Source: Pseudomonadota bacterium
GTDB taxonomy: Bacteria > Myxococcota_A > Polyangia > Polyangiales > Sandaracinaceae
Direction: 5' to 3'
NCBI GenBank assembly: GCA_023427125.1
Contig: JAEZBP010000975.1
Span: forward strand, 1-6,323
DNA: 6,323 bases
The position numbers and the translations under genes were made by a program. Shown here piece after piece: positions 4,744 through 6,323 of this stretch. Numbering within the stretch: the stretch's first letter is position 1; each line of letters opens with the position of its first letter. The notes under the pieces are model-generated. The model was not told where the DNA came from. It did no database searches and saw nothing but the letters and a program-made list of their open reading frames with translations.

Positions 4744-6323
4744 TCAGCCTCGCACGGCGCGGAGCGCCTCGAGCACGCCGCGGGCGCGGCCCCTCATGGT
4801 CGGCGAGTAGATGACGCGGAGCGTTCCGCGCACGAGGCCGTAGGCGTTGGCCTGAACCGGATAGAGCTTCGCCGGCATGTGGAGCGGCAGACGATCCTCG
4901 AGCACCGCCTTCGGCGCCGTGCACGCCCGCAGGCCCTCGCGGCCGTTGAGCCGGCCGAAGCCCGACTCGCGCACGCCCCCGAAGGGGAGGTCTTGCGCCA
5001 TGTACGTGAAGCCGAAGTCGTTGACGGACACCGAGCCGGCGACGAGCCGCTCGGCGAGCCGCCGCGCGCGCCGCCGGCTCTTGGTCATCACCGTCGACCC
5101 GAGGCCGAAGCGCGTGCCGTTCGCCAGGGCGAGCGCCTCCTCGTCGCTCTGGACCTTGGCGATCACCATCACCGGGCCGAAGAGCTCCTCCCTCCAGATC
5201 GCCATCTGGGGGGTGACGTCGACGAGCACCGTCGGCTCGAAGTACTGCCCCTCGCCGGCCCGCGCCCGCTTGCCGCCGGCCACCGCGCGCGCGCCGCTCT
5301 TCACCGCGTCGTCGACCAGGCGCTCGATCAGATCGACCTGCGCCGGCGCGACGATCGCGCCGACGTCCACCGTCGAGTCGCCGAGCGGCGGGCCCTGCCG
5401 CATCGCCGAGACCTCCTCGGTCACCCGCGCGACGAAGCGATCGTAGATCGACGCGTGCACCAAGAGCCGCTCGGCGGCCATGCAGTTCTGCCCGGCCGCG
5501 ATGTACACGCCCGCGAGCGCCGCGTGCACCGCCTGCTCGAGGTCGGCGTCCTCGCAGACCAGGAAGGGATCCTTTCCGCCGAGCTCGAGGATCACCGGCG
5601 TGATGTTCTCGACGCTCCCCTCGAGGATGCGGCGGCCGTTCGGGACCGACCCGGTGAAGACCACCTTGTCGACGCCGGAGCGCACGAGCGCCGCGCCCGT
5701 CTCGCCGTAGCCGTTCACGATGCGCACGAGGTCGCGCGAGTAGCCGTGGGCCTCGAGCGCCTCGTCGAAGATCCGCTGAAAGCGCGCGGAGCTCCACGCG
5801 ACCTGCTCGCTCACCTTCACGACCACGCCGTTGCCCGCGAAGAGCGCGGGGATCGTCGGCCCGAGGATGTTCTGGAGCGGGTAGTTCCACGGGCAGATCA
5901 CGCCCATCACGCCGAGGGGCGGGTAGAGCACCGTCGCCTTCTTGTGGAGGAAGAGGCCGGAGCGCGTGGGCTCGGGCCGGAGGCAGCGCTCGCCGTGGGC
6001 GATCGTCCAGCGGAGCTTCTCCGAGACCGGCCAGATCTCGCCCATGAGCGCGTTCTCGCGGGTCTTGCCGGCGTCTCGGCAGATCACCTCCACCAGCTCG
6101 TCCATGTGCTCGAGGAGGTGCGCCTGGATGTGGCGCAGCACGCTCTTGCGCTCGGCGTAGGAGCTCGCGGCCCAGCTCACCTGCGCGGCGCGCGCGCGAG
6201 CGACGGCCTCGCGCACGGCGGCGGGCCCGTCGACGGGGACCTTGCCGAGGGGAGCGCCGGTGGCGGGCTCGAAGCAGTCGATGGTCTCAGCGGCGGATCG
6301 GACGGGCTCGTGGAGGGCGGGGG
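4744..6323 (-). CDS. Aldehyde dehydrogenase, ALDH22/Msc7-like (5' end outside the window)
   Basis: This is an NAD(P)-dependent aldehyde dehydrogenase, open to the right edge with no stop, so its start lies beyond 6323. Counting from the GTG at 6216, 490 residues follow. The 35 codons upstream of it still read as a typical ALDH N-terminus (CFEPATGAPLGKVPV), so that GTG is not the true start. Family residues from that count are Asn111 (PWNYP), Lys134 and Glu137 (VKVSE), FTGS at 187-190, Glu211 (LELGGK), nucleophile Cys245 (GQNC), REELFGP at 342-348 and PFGG at 411-414. The segment FTYMAQDLPFGGVRESGFGR, followed by a C-terminus with LYPV and a basic, weakly hydrophobic tail, resembles plant ALDH22 and yeast Msc7 more than classical betaine or class-3 ALDHs; I judge that from memory. 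Its TGA is one base from the GMC start, so the two are a coupled pair. Confidence 0.93.
   Translation of the reverse strand, partial: PALHEPVRSAAETIDCFEPATGAPLGKVPVDGPAAVREAVARARAAQVSWAASSYAERKSVLRHIQAHLLEHMDELVEVICRDAGKTRENALMGEIWPVSEKLRWTIAHGERCLRPEPTRSGLFLHKKATVLYPPLGVMGVICPWNYPLQNILGPTIPALFAGNGVVVKVSEQVAWSSARFQRIFDEALEAHGYSRDLVRIVNGYGETGAALVRSGVDKVVFTGSVPNGRRILEGSVENITPVILELGGKDPFLVCEDADLEQAVHAALAGVYIAAGQNCMAAERLLVHASIYDRFVARVTEEVSAMRQGPPLGDSTVDVGAIVAPAQVDLIERLVDDAVKSGARAVAGGKRARAGEGQYFEPTVLVDVTPQMAIWREELFGPVMVIAKVQSDEEALALANGTRFGLGSTVMTKSRRRARRLAERLVAGSVSVNDFGFTYMAQDLPFGGVRESGFGRLNGREGLRACTAPKAVLEDRLPLHMPAKLYPVQANAYGLVRGTLRVIYSPTMRGRARGVLEALRAVRG

Noticed and set aside
3339..4814. A 491-codon plus-strand frame opposite the GMC gene
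   Set aside because: Antisense shadow of the GMC oxidoreductase with highly charged low-complexity content and no recognisable family.
4394..5890. A 498-codon minus-strand frame crossing the ALDH-GMC junction
   Set aside because: It is a shifted frame of two well-supported enzymes, Arg/Ala-rich and without motifs. It does not indicate a fusion or a frameshift, since both real frames are intact.
6214..6216. GTG as the start of the minus-strand aldehyde dehydrogenase
   Set aside because: The frame continues to the window edge with a typical ALDH N-terminal strand region (CFEPATGAPLGKVPV) just upstream, so the true start lies outside the window.
3132..6323. Choline to glycine-betaine pair (betA/betB)
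   Set aside because: The GMC plus ALDH order resembles it and the His/Asn active-site spacing is similar, but the ALDH does not look like betaine aldehyde dehydrogenase and no betI-type regulator or choline transporter is visible. The gene symbols would be unsupported.

Overview
The window is very GC-rich (about 70% by eye, with nearly every third codon position G or C) and gene-dense, with strong antisense ORF shadows and GTG starts. This composition and the gene content fit a large-genome, high-GC bacterium. A myxobacterium of the Polyangiales/Sandaracinaceae kind is my best guess, but it rests on overall impression, not on a phylogenetic marker. I see no RNA gene, CRISPR array, transposase or origin, and no gene-free stretch longer than 300 bases.

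Layout. Positions 1-135 are a non-coding leader with two GC-rich inverted repeats and a perfect 11-bp tandem repeat. A plus-strand gene (136-759) encodes an unrecognised multi-pass membrane protein with a lipobox-like N-terminus. After 69 bp, a second plus-strand gene (829-2271) encodes a class-3/coniferyl-aldehyde-dehydrogenase-like ALDH. The leader of this ALDH holds a strong Shine-Dalgarno buried in a hairpin and a possible 13-codon leader ORF that ends on the ALDH start codon. A 70-bp convergent gap (2272-2341) is filled by hairpins, including two overlapping, mutually exclusive ones that resemble a dispersed palindromic repeat.

The rest is one minus-strand gene set, transcribed from the right edge leftwards: a second ALDH of a different lineage (4744 to beyond 6323, with its 5' end cut by the window), a GMC-family FAD oxidoreductase (3132-4742, starting one base after the ALDH stop), and, after 91 bp, a sterol desaturase/fatty acid hydroxylase family membrane diiron enzyme (2342-3040). 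A perfect 18-bp tandem duplication sits exactly at the GMC stop codon.

How the genes could work together: the diiron enzyme would hydroxylate or desaturate a lipid-like substrate in the membrane, the GMC enzyme would oxidise an alcohol to an aldehyde, and the tightly coupled ALDH would take the aldehyde to an acid. The plus-strand ALDH could serve the same or a related aldehyde. Enzyme classes are well supported by motifs. The shared pathway and its substrate are inference. I did not find a clear-cut new defence or mobile system here. The items most worth checking are the regulatory and repeat structures in the gaps and the compact oxidation cassette.
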